From the NCBI RefSeq assembly GCF_000321225.1, contig NW_004450302.1, positions 5,385,151-5,449,150 on the forward strand: a DNA stretch of 64,000 nt, given 5' to 3'. Of the stretch, positions 30,986-42,879 are shown one piece after another. Origin of the DNA: Odobenus rosmarus divergens (Eukaryota; Chordata; Mammalia; Carnivora; Odobenidae). The notes under the pieces are model-generated. The model saw only the letters and a program-made list of their open reading frames with translations. It had not been told where the DNA came from and searched no databases. The translations under genes were made by a program, and so were the position numbers. Position 1 is the first letter of the stretch. Each line of letters opens with the position of its first letter.

Positions 30986-33265
30986 TATTCTTTTAGAAGG
31001 TTCAATGAGACTAGGGGGTCGGTTGGAAGAAGGCAGGGTAGCCTGCATGGATGGGCTCAGACTGCTAAGTAGGTACTTGTGTCCAGGGCGCCCCATCGCT
31101 CCCCACCCCCTCCGCCTATCTAGTCCTCCCTTGTCTATTTTAATTCTGTTGGAAACCAGCACTGTTTGACAGGGCAAAAATGTCTTCCCCATGCTTCATA
31201 CGCCTGGCCTGCTTTTGGCCGTGGCCTTGAGGCTCTGGTTGGGAATTCATGTGTTACTGTTTGGAGAGAGTCATATTTTTTACAGCAACATAACCCATTT
31301 TACCTTTATAGTAATTGTTTTGGAATAAGAAGTAATCATCCAGGACTGACCAACTTGCTTTACTAAGCGTTCCTTTCTCACTCCTGGCAAATTGCTTTGA
31401 GAATTGAACAAAGCCCGGCTCAATCATGCAGGATATCCATTCCAAAGGATGCCGGGGAAGTAAATCTCTGTTAAGCCAGCCTGAGTCATGCCTCCTCCTC
31501 CTTCTGCCCAGGGATCAAATGGTGAGCGCACGCTTCGTTCCGCATGCCCAAGGTCTCAGGGATGGGTGCCTTAAGCCGGGGGCTTGACTGGGGCATGTGC
31601 GACGCTCATGGGATTGCATAGGAAACTTGTAGCAGTAGACTGTTTTATTAAAGAGCTTTTGGTCCTTGGGGCTGAGGTCAGAGTTGGCACTTTCCCGTGG
31701 CTGTTGAAATTAATTTGTGGCTGTCTTTCACTGACAGGGTTCTGTGGAATCTTAAATAGGTATGGAGTGAAAGAAGTGATCCAATGAGTTTGGTCTTTAC
31801 CACAGGACTTCTCAGTGTCTTTACGTGGTTAACAAGCTGTGTGAGGTGTCGAGAGGAGATATAGCAAGTGGGGTTCCCCAAGTTTATTTGGGCTCAGAAC
31901 TCTTATCGTTATGGAGCATCTCCCGTGATTAGTGATCTGCAGAACAGGATTTTGGAATATTGGAAAGGGGAAGGGTGACATCTCCTCTCTTCACCTCCCC
32001 CCGCCCCCGGCATTTATTTGAAGTCCAAGAAGAGGATGGTGATTATTCGGTGCTTGTAGGCTGATGGTGAGGCTAAGGGCGGTTGACAAACCCCGGTCAT
32101 CACAGAGGCCTGTGCTGTGGGTGGCTCTGCCTCCACAGCAGCCTCTGTCCCGGCCCAGCGGTGCAGGGAAAGAGCACTGAAGGGGAGTGAGGAGCCCAGG
32201 GCTCCAGGCTAAGTTTCGAATATCTTCTCAAGGCCCGATTATGGGTCTGCGATTATGCAAGAGTTGGAACACCTTCACCTCTTGAGTGAATTATTCCCAT
32301 TTCTATGATCTCCCCACAGACACTACTGCGGAGACTGCCACAGCCTTGGCTGTTAACGATGTGACCGGGGGTCAAAAGGAACAGGTCTAGCACGCGCAGC
32401 CTCCGTGCGGCGCCGTAAGGCTTCCGAATCAAATCTCAGCAGCACTGCGGGCTCCTTGTCTCAGGACGCTGCCGAAACCACGGCTCTTCTGTCTCTTCTC
32501 TTCTTCGTTCAACAGATACTGCATTGGGTTTGAGCCTGAGTCAGGCTCCCTCCGTGCTGGGTGCAGGGGACTCAGACACGAGTAGGAAGGGGTCCTTACC
32601 TGCAGGGGCGCGTCATCATCCATTTCTTGAAACCAGAAACACCACCATCTCCCCAACTGCAGCTCTGATCTGCAGCCAGATACCCACAAACCTCTGGACT
32701 CCGTTCACTTTCCGTCTCTGCTCCTGGGCGTTCTTGGCCTCTTGCCTCGGTGGCCCGGCCCCCTCCTTTACAGGGGAAGAAACTGAGGGGCTCTTTCTCC
32801 TCCCCTCCCCAGGAGCTCCACCTTGGCCCAGAGAGGAGGGAGTGCCCACCATCAGGGCTCTTCGCTCAGCGAAGGGCAGCCCCGTGAGCACCCTTTCTCT
32901 GCCCTCCTACTTGTTTTTCTTCGCCGAGGATTGGTTTGGCCATGTTTTCCTGGTGGGCAGGGCCCCTGGTGTCTCCACTCTTTTTGACCTGTTTGCCCCC
33001 GGAATCAAAGAGCTCTGTTCTCAACCCATGCCTGTCCGGGGAGACGCCCTCCTGTTTTGTGGGTTCTAAGCTTTAAATTTGAGAGGGATGGGAGGCTTCC
33101 ACTCGGGCCTCTGTCCCAACTGTGTTTGCCCTTCCAGCTTTGTCAGGGGGCTCTTCCTTTTGGTGGTTATTGGGTACAAAGCTGGCCATTAATAAATCCA
33201 GACTCGAATTCCTCATGTGTCCTTGGTGGCTGGTGAGCCAGAGGGGAAGAGGTCCATTTCTAGCC
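30986..33265. other. intergenic DNA, mostly unique
   Basis: No gene is supported. Bases 31240-31460 are AT-balanced unique sequence with CATTCCA and GGAATA words and could be conserved non-coding DNA. A CCGTGCTGGGTGCAGGGGACTC block near 32510-32590 resembles an L2/MIR 3' relic. The 181-codon frame at 32524 has no recognisable domain. Confidence 0.4.
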
Positions 33266-33269
33266 CTAC

Positions 33270-33400
33270 TCCAGATCTCTAAACTTAGAGGCAGAGAGGG
33301 GGAGGGGCTCGCTCAAGGTCATGGGGACTCTTGGCCGATGTGGGACTTGAACTGTGGTCTTCTGACTCTTGGCCTGGCGCTCTTTCCTCCCCATCTCCCA
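33270..33400 (-). mobile_element. MIR relic
   Basis: Antisense: GGCTCGCTCAAGGTCATGGGG ... GATGTGGGACTTGAACTGTGG. Confidence 0.65.
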
Positions 33401-33469
33401 CCTCAAATGAACAGAGCTCGTCAGTGATGCTCTGCTTGCTGAAAAGAGAATGAAGCTGTCTAGACATGA

Positions 33470-33665
33470 TCATAAAAAATGGCCTCTGGATCCAGAGAGA
33501 CCTGGGTGTCTGAATTTCCAGTCTCATCTCAGTTCCCTCCTCTGGAAATAGGGTTAATCGTGGCACCTTCCTCAGGGTGTGACGATGAGCATGAATTGAG
33601 ATAATGCACGTCAAGTGCACAGCGCAGTGCCTGGCACAGAGTAACTGCTCAGTCAACGTTAGCTA
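33470..33665 (+). mobile_element. MIR relic
   Basis: Sense MIR: GGCCTCTGGATCCAGAGAGACC ... GGGTTAATCGTGGCACC ... GCGCAGTGCCTGGCACAGAGTAACTGCTCAG. Confidence 0.85.
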
Positions 33666-34205
33666 CTTTCCTTTCATACCAAATAAAACAATAAAAAGAC
33701 TTTCAAGACAGAAAAATCTAGGCCAAGAAAGGAAAACAGAATCCAGCTGATGTAGAGTAGCAGCTGAGGTGTTTTCCTGATGAACGGTGAGTAGATCAGC
33801 TAGGTGCTTGAGGAGCTGGAATTCCCATCTGGAATTCCGGGTGTTGTAACTGCTCCTGGCTGGCTGTGTGTAGTGCAGGCTGAACGCTCTCAGTATATAC
33901 ATCTAGAACACCACAGACGCTAATATCTATAAATAGGGAGGAAGCCATAAATAAGAGCTCATTAAGTTCTTACTGACTGCTGAAAAGTAAATTAGAAAAA
34001 ATAAACGGAGCTGAACATTTGTGTAAACCTCAATCTTTTTGATGTTTTTCAATTAGCAGAGTCATTTTTCATGAGAAAAATTAATGGCTGTCATGTGCCA
34101 CCTGGCTATAGAATCAAGTGACAAATTTGTTTTAATGACCACTGTCATATCTCTGGATTGAGCAAGGTATGACTAGTTACAGGCCATCTGGGGTGGGAGG
34201 AGGAG
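33666..34205. other. AT-rich unique DNA, candidate conserved non-coding
   Basis: Bases 33900-34180 hold CTATAAATAG and CCATAAATAAG words and a TTTTTCAATTAGCAGAGTC stretch. There is no repeat signature and no coding potential. Regulatory role is inference. Confidence 0.35.
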
Positions 34206-34209
34206 AAAG

Positions 34210-34425
34210 AAAGAGAGATGGCCTTTAGGGAGCACTCCCTCTGTGCTAGACACTGTGCTCCGCTAGGATGCACACGGTCCCTTGCATTTTCTCCGTGGCC
34301 TGGTGAAGCTGTTATCCTCATTTTGTAGACGAGGTTCAGAGAGGCGAAGGAACTTGCCCAAGGTCGCACAGTAGTTGGGCAGGGCGGTCTGGTTCTAGAG
34401 TCTGTGTCTATCCCACTAAGTAATA
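34210..34425 (-). mobile_element. MIR relic, long
   Basis: An antisense MIR covering most of the element: TGTGCTAGACACTGTGCTCCGC, TCATTTTGTAGACGAGGTTCAG, GCCCAAGGTCGCACAGTAG, TTCTAGAGTCTGTGTC. Confidence 0.85.
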
Positions 34426-36425
34426 CTCTGCGGAGGGAGAAAGACGAGGCGGGAAGGTGGGAGGTATCCGGAGAGGTCTGGCAGGCGGCAGGAAGCCGGG
34501 GTGGGGTCGAATTCAGCGAAGACGGTTGACGTGGGCAGAATCCAGCTGCAGGAGCCCTGATGAGGGAGATCCTTAGGATTCTGTGGGCATGGGGGTCTCT
34601 TTCTGAATAACAGAGCACCTGCCACCGAACAGGAACTCCCATCTCTGGGAGAGGGACAGCAAGAGCAAGGCGGGAGCCAGGCAGGTTAGGATGTCTGTTG
34701 GAGGAGGGCCCTGAGTTAGCAGGTGCTTAGTAAACATTCAGTGGGACCAGTGAGCCGTTTACGAGAGCAAGATATTACAGGCAGACACAGGGCCAAGGTT
34801 TACGCCCAGTGCCGGGTCGACCTCACGGGGGTGGGAGGGCAGCAAGGAAGGCTTGTGGTGGGCCTGCTAGTCCAATCGGGAGCTGCCTTTGCTCTGGGGT
34901 GTGAGGGAGGCACCTGGACTTCCTAGACTCGTGTGGGGCTGCTGGACCCCACTCTTGCTGCTTACCCTCCCTTTTGGTAGTGCACGACTGGGCAAAAGAA
35001 GGAACCTGCCAAAGTGATCCTTTAATTTTGGAGGGTTTCTCCAAGGCTCGGGGAGGAGCCCCTGGGACCTGAGCAGGGGTGAGCCTCTGCTGTGGGGGAG
35101 GGCGGTTAGGAACAGCTCTGCCGTGAGGCAAGGTGCCCCCCCGTGACCTTGGTAGGATTTCTTGGAGCCTCAGCCTCCTCTCAGGAGCTTCCCTGATTGG
35201 TGTGAACTTGACTTCGAACCTGGTGGTAGATAGAGGTATTAAGGTTTTTTCATAGGTCTCTCTTTCCATTTGGCTTCCTCTTCTGTTTCTAATTCCTGAG
35301 GTTCATAATTATCCTGTTTGCTGTTTTGTAGTTTGGTGACTGTTATTTTTTTGTTGTTGCTCTTCCTATTGGCAATTTGAATATTTTTTGTTGTATACCC
35401 CAGTGGGTTCCTTGAAAGCGCACTGTTCTTCCTGACATTTCTGGGGACACAGTGTTTGTTCCAGCCCTGACCTTGCTGGTCGACCGTTAAACATTTATTT
35501 TCCCTGTCTCTGTCCCTCTCTCCTTCTGGTATTATATATCTACCAATTTATCCATCCATTGATTCTGTCATTCATCTAGCTAACTAGCCCCCTATTCCTC
35601 TATGCATGCCATGGCTCTGAATTAGCAAAGATTAAAATGCTTGGTTAAGGGATAACCCTTGTAAATCATTCATGCTTTCCCGTGGTCGTAGAAAGCAAAG
35701 AGAATTAAAAGAATAAAGAAAAATTCAGTTAGTCTTAATCCTCGTGTGAATTTACAGCCTCTGTTTCTTCCCCTAAAATGTTCTCTTCTTGTCCGTGTTA
35801 GAGACAGGGAAGAAGGAAGTCAGTTGACTGGGGTTTTAGACCTCACATGTAAAGGGCAGATTTTTAAGACTGAAGAAAGGAGGGGAGCCATCCAAGGACC
35901 TTGAGATAAGATAATCAGGGGCAGGAGTGGCTGCGATGACCGGGCTCATTGATTTCTCCCAACTCCCCACCTGCAGGGTTCTTGGTCTTGTGCCCGAGGT
36001 GAGGGTTTGGGAACCATTGCTCAAACTTGACCAGCTTGTCCCTGGTTTTCAGTAGAGCTCCTTGATATCCATTTCTGACTCTGTGATAAGTATCCTTGGA
36101 CTGGGAAGCTCATGGGACCTTCTCCAGGTACTTCTTTTCATTGCCCTGCGGGAAGGCAGGTCAGCCCTTGGGACTGAGGTTCCTTGGCTTCTCTCTGTTC
36201 TCCCGGAATGTACAGAGTTAAGTGAAATAGTGTTACTTTATCCTTCTATTTCTATCAACAAGTGAAACTGGATTTTCTACAACGGCTATTAAAAAAATCT
36301 TAAATATGGGAACTCTACTTCAGGCAGTTTTGCTGAATTTAAAGCCTCATATTGTTGGGTTTTTTGATAGTATAATATCAAAAAATAAAGTTTATGTTGT
36401 AATTATCTGCAGTAAAAAAGTAGGT
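34426..36425. other. intergenic DNA, unique
   Basis: No gene is supported. Open frames of 148-165 codons on the minus strand (34145-34642, 34823-35269) are in GC-rich sequence or overlap the MIR, without domains. The right part (35270-36420) is T-rich with no recognised repeat. Confidence 0.4.
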
Positions 36426-36429
36426 GTCG

Positions 36430-36618
36430 GGATGCCTGGGTGGCTCAGTCAGTTAAATGTCTGCCTTTGGCTCAGGTCATGATCCCGGGGTCCTGGGATC
36501 GAGTCCTGCGTCGGGTTCCCTGCTCTGCGGGGAGCCTGCTTCTCCCTCCGCCTGCCGCTTCCCCTGCTTGTGCTCTCTCTCTGTCTCTCTGGCATATGAA
36601 TAAATAAAATCTTAAAAA
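36430..36618 (+). mobile_element. CAN-SINE
   Basis: A sense SINE, GATGCCTGGGTGGCTCAGTC head and A-tail ending near 36618. The target duplication is weak (AAGTAGGTGTC versus AAGGATGTCTC). Confidence 0.92.
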
Positions 36619-36689
36619 AAAAGGATGTCTCTTTTATAATATGTTGTTTAAGGTTGCAAACAGTCATTTCTTGAAAGGGATCATTTTAA

Positions 36690-36845
36690 GAGTGGGGACT
36701 TTGAAGTCAGATCCTTCAGATTCAAATCTTCACTCCACCATTAATTTGTTGTGTGACCCTGGGAAAATGACTTAACCCTCTCCATGCTTCAGTGTCCTTC
36801 TCTGCAAGATGTAGAAATAGTACTAGCCACTGCCATGGGTTGGCC
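36690..36845 (+). mobile_element. MIR relic
   Basis: Sense MIR: GACTTTGAAGTCAGATCC, CACTCCACCATTAATTTGTTGTGTGACC, TGACTTAACCCTCTCCATGC. Confidence 0.88.
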
Positions 36846-37597
36846 CGCGATGCTGTAGGTTGGCTTGCTCAGTCTCCCTTCCACCCTCCTTCTAGGCTAT
36901 CTTCCACTACTGCAGAGCTTGGGAAGCTAAAGTCTACATCTGCCCGATGCCCTTGCAGTGAGGGTTCAGGTCGCAACGCAGGCTTTGCCAATTAGAGACA
37001 CTCGCCCAAGATTTGGATGGCCAAGACCTTCTTCTTGACTCTTCTGCAGGCAAGCGAGGGTATGGGAATGCGAGGCTTTGGGACAACGTCCTGGTGCCCC
37101 GTCGCCAGCCTCCTGGGACCAGCGGTGCTTACAGAGGCAGCAGCGGGGCCGGAGGGCTGGAGGGTCCTGGATTCTGACTCACAGTGATAGGGCTGCGCTG
37201 TGGACTCGGAAGTTCTAGTGTCAGCCTCAGGGGAGTCTCTCCCGGAGTTGACCAGTTCTTATTGTTCGAGAAATCAGTCTTGGGCACCTAAGAGGAGAGC
37301 CTACTCATCCTGACCTTGCAGTGACTTTGCAGCACCTGATTTCCTTTACGAAATCCCTCCCTGCTTCAAAGGGCCAGAGTTGTTGCAGTCTCTTGTACTG
37401 AACCCGGGCTCATCCCAGCGCCTCCCGCGGTTGGTGGCAGGGCTCAGGGAGGTCATGAAAGAACTAAAAGGCCGGCCCGGCACCCGGTGAGCAGAGCCAG
37501 GGTTCACTAGCCAACAGTGAGGGTCACCACTGCAATCACGGTCAGCCCATCCCGAACGCCTGCCTTTCCTGGCCCTTGGGGGGCGTGCAGTTGAAAG
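36846..37597. other. intergenic DNA, unique
   Basis: Nothing recognised; moderately GC-rich. Confidence 0.4.
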
Positions 37598-37607
37598 TGA
37601 CAGACAA

Positions 37608-37793
37608 GGGGCGCCTGGGTGGCTCAGTCGGTTGAGCAACCTCAGCTCTGGTCATGATCTCAGGGTCGTGGGTCTGAGCTCCGCGTCGGGCTCTGCGCTC
37701 AGCACGGAGTCTGCTGTCCCCCTCCCTCCGTCCCCCCCACATCAGCCCCCGTTCGCTTTCAAATAAATAAATAAATAAAATCTTAAAAAAAAA
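37608..37793 (+). mobile_element. CAN-SINE
   Basis: A sense SINE with target duplication TGACAGACAA/TGACAGACAG (37598-37607 and 37794-37803). Confidence 0.95.
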
Positions 37794-37803
37794 TGACAGA
37801 CAG

Positions 37804-38160
37804 GTTTCATCCTCTGAAAGATCTTACAGTACAGAGGACTTAAAACGAGATTCACTTTTATGAGCTGATCTGCATGATTAATAATAGTTCTTTTATCCTG
37901 AGTTCCCTGACCTTATATTTTTTTTCACGACTGTGGGGACCCAAAGCCCAGGCGTCCCTGTCCTGGATGCCATCCCTGGCTGCCTGCCATCATAGCCTCG
38001 TTCTCAGACGAGAGCAGATCGTGGGCTGTGGGATGCCAGGGAAAACAGAGAGCACATCTCCTCTATCGCCTGCCCGCACTTGGCCCAGTGACCGGCAGGT
38101 GCGGGTCTCAGTGGAAGGAAGAAGGGTGAATGAACGCCCTTGCCTGCCACTGTTCTTGCG
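37804..38160. other. intergenic DNA, unique
   Basis: Nothing recognised. Confidence 0.4.
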
Positions 38161-38164
38161 AGCG

Positions 38165-38300
38165 CCGCAGCCAGGACAGTGGATTTCAGCCGGGCCTGGG
38201 CATTAGAAGCATCTGCCGGCTTCGTAAAATTCTGATGCCCAGGACTCAGATCCAGAAGTCTGAGGTGTTCCGTTGAGCTCTGTATTTTTTAAAGACCCTT
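38165..38300. mobile_element. hAT-Charlie-type MITE relic
   Basis: GGCCTGGGCATTAGAAGCATCTGCC ... GATGCCCAGGACTCAGATCCAGAAG resembles MER20/MER3-type non-autonomous elements. The exact family is not certain. Confidence 0.5.
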
Positions 38301-38925
38301 TGATCCCTCGCCTCCCTCCACCAGCCTTAATAATCACATGCTTAGCTGTAGGGGTGTTAATCCTATTAGAATCCATCGCGCTGGTGCCAGTCATCTGCTG
38401 AGAAGCGGCAACATGAACCAGTTTGATTTTGTTCTTCTTTTATGGCCTTTCCCACCCATGGAAGGGCAGGCGTCACAAGGTGTGGGGCGAAGACCCAACG
38501 ACCCAGTGAGTTTATAGAGGTTCCCGTCCTCTCCATTTCCAGGGTCTGCTCTGGGGCCTCACTGAGGCAGCCTTTCTCGCACCTGCCAAAGAACTTGGCT
38601 CATTCTGACTTGTTGGGACTGGCAGGAGTGAAATCCTTGGGAAAGACACCCCCCCCCACCCCTCAGGAACACATAGACATCCTCCTATTATGGTTGAAGG
38701 CGTGATTATTGCTGGAGCCTTTCATGTGTTCCTAATGCAGGGAGAGGAGTAGCTTTGCCAAGAGTCTGTCTGAATATTTACATTCTTGCTTCAGTAGGAG
38801 TCTCTGCTTTCTGGGAGTTGGCTCCCTCCATCTATGCAGCTTGGTGGGCAGCAACTGGAATCCACTCCAGTCCCCGAGCCAGCCTTTTGCACCTGCTTTG
38901 GTGGGGGCTGGGGAGTCAGAGGTGG
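38301..38925. other. intergenic DNA, unique
   Basis: Nothing recognised apart from a poly-C run near 38650. Confidence 0.4.
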
Positions 38926-38929
38926 CCAA

Positions 38930-39325
38930 GAGCCAGTTTCTGCCTTTCAGGCATTCACAGCCTGGTCCAGAAGGGCAACAATTACAGGGCAGCTGTGGCA
39001 TCTGCAACTCCAGACACATGTACAGGGAAAGGCAGAGGTAGGGAGGACTGACTCACTCTTTCCCGGTTGAATAAAGCTAGAGCCTCATAGGGAGCATGGA
39101 CATTTGCCAAGTGGAGAAGGAGGGGAGGGGCATGTCTGGCAGAAGGAACAGCATTGGCAAAGGCACAGAGGCAAGTTGTAGGGCACAAAGTGGTAGGGAC
39201 AAGAGCAGAAGTGGGAAGGGGCCAGGTCATGAGGATCCTCCCAGCCAGGCTCAGAAGCTGGGATTTGGGCATGGGGAAATGGGGAGCCACGGAAGGGTTT
39301 TAAGCAAGGCAGTGACATAATAGGA
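38930..39325 (-). mobile_element. L2 LINE relic
   Basis: Antisense L2 ORF2-end order: GCATTCACAGCCTGGTCCAG, GGAACAGCATTGGCAAAGGCACAGAGG, GGGGCCAGGTCATGAGGATCC, GGGGAGCCACGGAAGGGTTTTAAGC. Confidence 0.8.
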
Positions 39326-39329
39326 TTTG

Positions 39330-39490
39330 CATAATGGAGAGATTCCAGGCAGAGAGGCCCGGGGTTGGATTCAGGTCCCCTAGGTTCTTAACCTGGCTCT
39401 GCCGTGTCACCAGCTGTTCTCGGATTAGTCACTTTCCTTCTTTGACCCTCAGTGTCCTATAAAATGGTCCTGATGATAACTTATAGTGTC
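39330..39490 (+). mobile_element. MIR relic
   Basis: Sense MIR: GGTTGGATTCAGGTCCCC, AACCTGGCTCTGCCGTGTCACC, TTTGACCCTCAGTGTCC. Confidence 0.8.
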
Positions 39491-40055
39491 CTCCCAAGGC
39501 TGTCCAGGGGCCCCAGGACAGCAGAACGTGGAAAGGGAATGTGAGAAATTGTGAGCAGTTGGGCCTGTTGTTGGTGCTGAGGTCCAGGCTTTCAAATCCT
39601 TCTAGGTGCCAGAAAGGAGGAGGTAAGACATGAAGTGGGCTGGCTCTGCTTGGTGTGGCAGCTGGGGTGAGGCCGTCTACATCCTTGGGAGATCTATGCC
39701 TCCCCACCCGCTCACCCTTGCACGGCTCCTGTCCCTTCGTAGCTGGCTTGTCCGGGATGTGTAGTCAGAGTTCATTCCTCGGTGGCACCTTTCTCCTTCC
39801 TCCCCCGATAGGGATGGGGTGTGGGCAGTCTCAACGACTCGATTGTCCAGCCCGGTGTGAGGAAGGGGTAAACGTGGTGTGCAGGTGCCCAGAAGAACTT
39901 CATCATTCCAAGGATGCTTGCGTCAAAATGAAGGGAAACCCCGTCAAGGAGCTTCTGGCTGAGGCCAGTGGTTTGGATTTGCCACAGATGAGCCGAGGTG
40001 GCATGGAGAGGCCTCGTGGGCAGCTCTAAAGAGAGGGCACGTGGGGATGCTACCA
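39491..40055. other. intergenic DNA, unique
   Basis: Nothing recognised. A 124-codon frame at 39655 has no domain. Confidence 0.4.
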
Positions 40056-40059
40056 TCCT

Positions 40060-40225
40060 GGTCACGTGACTTGCGTCATTTCAAGTTCCTGCCTTGCCAC
40101 CTGTTTGCTGTGTAACCTTAGGAAAGTCCCACAACCTTTCTGAGCTTTTAATGTTTTTTCCTACGCAAGTAGGGGCTTTTGAGAGTCTTTGTTGTTCTAA
40201 AGATCAGTGATAGTACTAACTGCCC
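40060..40225 (+). mobile_element. MIR relic
   Basis: Sense MIR core: TTCCTGCCTTGCCACCTGTTTGC, TGTGTAACCTTAGGAAAGTCC, AACCTTTCTGAGC. Confidence 0.75.
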
Positions 40226-40277
40226 CTAGTAATTGGAAATAACCAACCAGCCTTCAGGAATAAGAAATTACCATGAA

Positions 40278-40480
40278 CTGGGGCACCTGGGTGGCTCAGT
40301 CGTTAAGCGTCTGCCTTCGGCTCAGGTCATGATCCCAGGGTCCTGGGATCGAGCCCCGCATCGGGCTCCCTGCTCCGCGGGAAGCCTGCTTCTCCCTCTC
40401 CCACTACCCCTGCTTGTGTTTCTGCTCTCGCTCTCTCTCTCTGTGTCAAATAAATAAAAAAAAAACCTTAAAAAAAAAAA
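40278..40480 (+). mobile_element. CAN-SINE, young-looking
   Basis: A sense SINE with the exact 16-bp target duplication AAGAAATTACCATGAA (40262-40277 and 40481-40496). Confidence 0.97.
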
Positions 40481-40741
40481 AAGAAATTACCATGAATTAA
40501 GACCCTGGAAATAATAAAACAGTTTCAGGGGCCTGATTCTTCGTTATTTTCAATTCCTCTCCCCCGGTCCTCTGAAAGGCCTCTAATTAGCTCATAGTCC
40601 TTTGGTACGATCCGTGATTGAGCACAACGTGTGTGAGACGCATTCAGGCCCACAGTGAGGGGAGCCCTGTCGTTCTTAGACTGTGGCAAGCCTCAGAATA
40701 ATCAATGCCACAACTTGAGGGGCCCTGAGGGAGACCCTTAC

Positions 40742-41123
40742 TGTATTAATCTGCTAGGGCTGTGGAAACAAAAGGCTATACACAGAGTGGCTTGAACAAC
40801 ATTTATTTTGTCATGGTTCTGAGACTGGAGGTCCAGATCCAGGTGCTGGCAGGGTTGATTTCTCCCGAGCCTCTTCCCTTGGCCTGTCTCCACTTTCTTG
40901 CTCTATTTTCACATGGCCCTTCCTCCGCGCATGCTCTCTCCTGCTCTCTCTCCCTCTTCGTATCATGGACCTTACAAGGTCTACTGCATTAGGACCCCAG
41001 CCTGATGGCCTCTTTTAACTGTAATTACCTCCTCAAAGGCCCTATTCCCCAAATAGTTACATTGGGGGTTAGGACTTTAACCTGTGAATTTTGGGGGGTA
41101 TGGGACACATTCAGTCCATGACA
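40742..41123 (-). mobile_element. MLT1-type LTR (ERVL-MaLR), solo
   Basis: An antisense solo LTR, TGTATTAATCTGCTAGGGC ... TTCAGTCCATGACA on the + strand. The 5-bp duplication CTTAC is exact (40737-40741 and 41124-41128). No viral coding sequence. Confidence 0.92.
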
Positions 41124-41469
41124 CTTACAACTGAAGAATTGTAACCTTGTGGAGAAGTAGAATTACAGGTGGAAGACCCTAGTTCAAGTGGATTCCTTCC
41201 AACTCAATGGTGCTCTTGGGATAATGAGTGAAATGAGGCGGTTTGAGCAGAAGACCCCAAAGGGCCCTTCTGGCTGAGCCATTCTAGCATCCAAAGGGTC
41301 AGGATGCAATGTAGGGTATGGGTTTCTTTCTCATGCTCGTAGCCTGATGGTTTCTGAGAACCAGTCCCAGTCTTCCCCACTTGGACATGACGATCTTACA
41401 GAGCAAGTGAAGGGAGGATTCTTCCGGGAATCCTGCAGCAGGCTGGGCCTCAGAAGTCTTGGGGCCTAG

Positions 41470-41595
41470 CTCTGTTACATATTTCCTTACACAACCTTGG
41501 ACTTGGACAACCTTCTTGGCTTTGGGCCTCAGTCCCCCTATTTGTAAAAAATGATTTCGGTGAGCTCATTACCTTCTCAGCAGGGGGAATGGGAG
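41470..41595 (+). mobile_element. MIR relic
   Basis: Sense MIR core: CTAGCTCTGTTACATATTTCC, GGGCCTCAGTCCCCCTATTTG. Confidence 0.65.
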
Positions 41596-41617
41596 ATGGT
41601 TTATTGAGATATATAGT

Positions 41618-42067
41618 CATCTTCCTTTATCTGAAGTTTGTTACCTGTGGTCAAAGGCAGTCTGGAAATAGAGGATCCTTCTGATGTATTGTCAGAAGGT
41701 CAGTGGTAACCTAACACTACCTCACGATGCCTATGTCATTCACTCACTTCCTTTCATCATGTGGGCATTTCATCATCTCACATCCCCACAAGAAGAGTGA
41801 ATATGGCACAATAAGATATTTTGAGAGAGAGAGCACATTCGTATAACTTTTATTACAGTGTATTGTTATAATTGTTCTATTTATTATTAGTTATTGTTAT
41901 TAGTTATTGCTATAGTATTAATCTCTTACTGTGCCTCCTTTATAAATTAAAAGGGTATGTATGTGTAGGAAAAAACATGGTACATAGGGTTCGGTACTGT
42001 CTCTGGTTTCAGGCATCCACGGGGGGTCTTGGAATATATTCCCCACGGAAAAGGGGGTCTGCTGTAA
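41618..42067 (+). mobile_element. Tigger-type DNA transposon relic
   Basis: A non-autonomous element. Left end ATAGTCATCTTCCTTTATCTG, middle TTCTGATGTATTGTCAGAAGG and ATCATCTCACATCCCCACAAG, right end GCATCCACGGGGGGTCTTGG ... GGGGGTCTGCTGTA. The ends are roughly inverted, as in TcMar-Tigger elements. No transposase frame survives. Confidence 0.65.
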
Positions 42068-42100
42068 TTGATACATGATATTGTGTACATTTCTTTATTT

Positions 42101-42302
42101 TATTTAAGATTTTATTTATTCATTTGAGACACAGAGATACACAGAGAGAGAGAGAGAGCATGAGCAGGGGGAGAGGCAGAGGGAGAGGGAGAAGGAGGCT
42201 CCCCACTGAGCCAGGAGCCCGATGTGGGGCTCGATCCCACGACCCTGGGATCATGACCTGAGCCCAAGGCAGACGCTTAACCATCTGAGCCACCTGGGCG
42301 CC
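42101..42302 (-). mobile_element. CAN-SINE
   Basis: An antisense SINE with complete head (GAGCCACCTGGGCGCCC). The right flank runs directly into an L1M 3' fragment. No clear target duplication. Confidence 0.93.
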
Positions 42303-42309
42303 CATCTAA

Positions 42310-42735
42310 CAAGTATTATTAGATCCCCCAAACTTATTCATCTTGTAACTGGAAGTTTATACCCTTTGACCAACATCTCCCTATTTCCCCCCAGCCCCTG
42401 TTAACCACCATTCTAGTCTCTGTTTCTATGAGTTTGGCTTTTTTAGATAACATGTATAAGCGAGATCATACAGTATTTGTTTTTCTCTGGCTTATTTCAC
42501 TTAGCATAATTCCCTCAAGGTCCATCTGTGTTGTTGCAGGTGGCAAGCTATCCTTTCTCACGGCGGACTAAGGTTCCGTTGGACAGATGATAGCCACCAC
42601 ATCCTCTGTATCCGTTCACTCACTCAGGGACGGGCACCCGTGTTGTTTCCATGTCTTGCCTGTTGTGCATGGGGCCGCCGTGGGCAGGGATGGGTTTCTG
42701 TGCCCCTTTTTTCCGCGCATGTGTTACAGTTCCTC
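42310..42735 (-). mobile_element. ancient L1M 3'-end fragment
   Basis: Antisense order: CCCCTGTTAACCACCATTCTAG, GTATAAGCGAGATCATACAG, CTTATTTCACTTAGCATAATTCC, GGTCCATCTGTGTTGTTGC, GGGGCCGCCGTGGGC. Confidence 0.85.
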
Positions 42736-42879
42736 ACTCTGAGAGCCTTTGCTTTTCGTATTCAAATCACCTTATCCCTGCATCTCTTTTCTCTTTTACC
42801 CCATCCAGTTGGCATCACTCAAAATTCCTTTTAAGATCTGACGACTTTTCAGAAATTATTTTCCAAGTCTGGCTAGCTC

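Noticed and set aside
32524..33069. 181-codon open frame on the plus strand
   Set aside because: GC-rich sequence, no recognisable domain, no splice or promoter context; overlapping minus-strand frames are also open, which points to composition rather than coding.
34145..34642. 165-codon open frame on the minus strand
   Set aside because: Half of it is an antisense MIR; the rest is low-information sequence.
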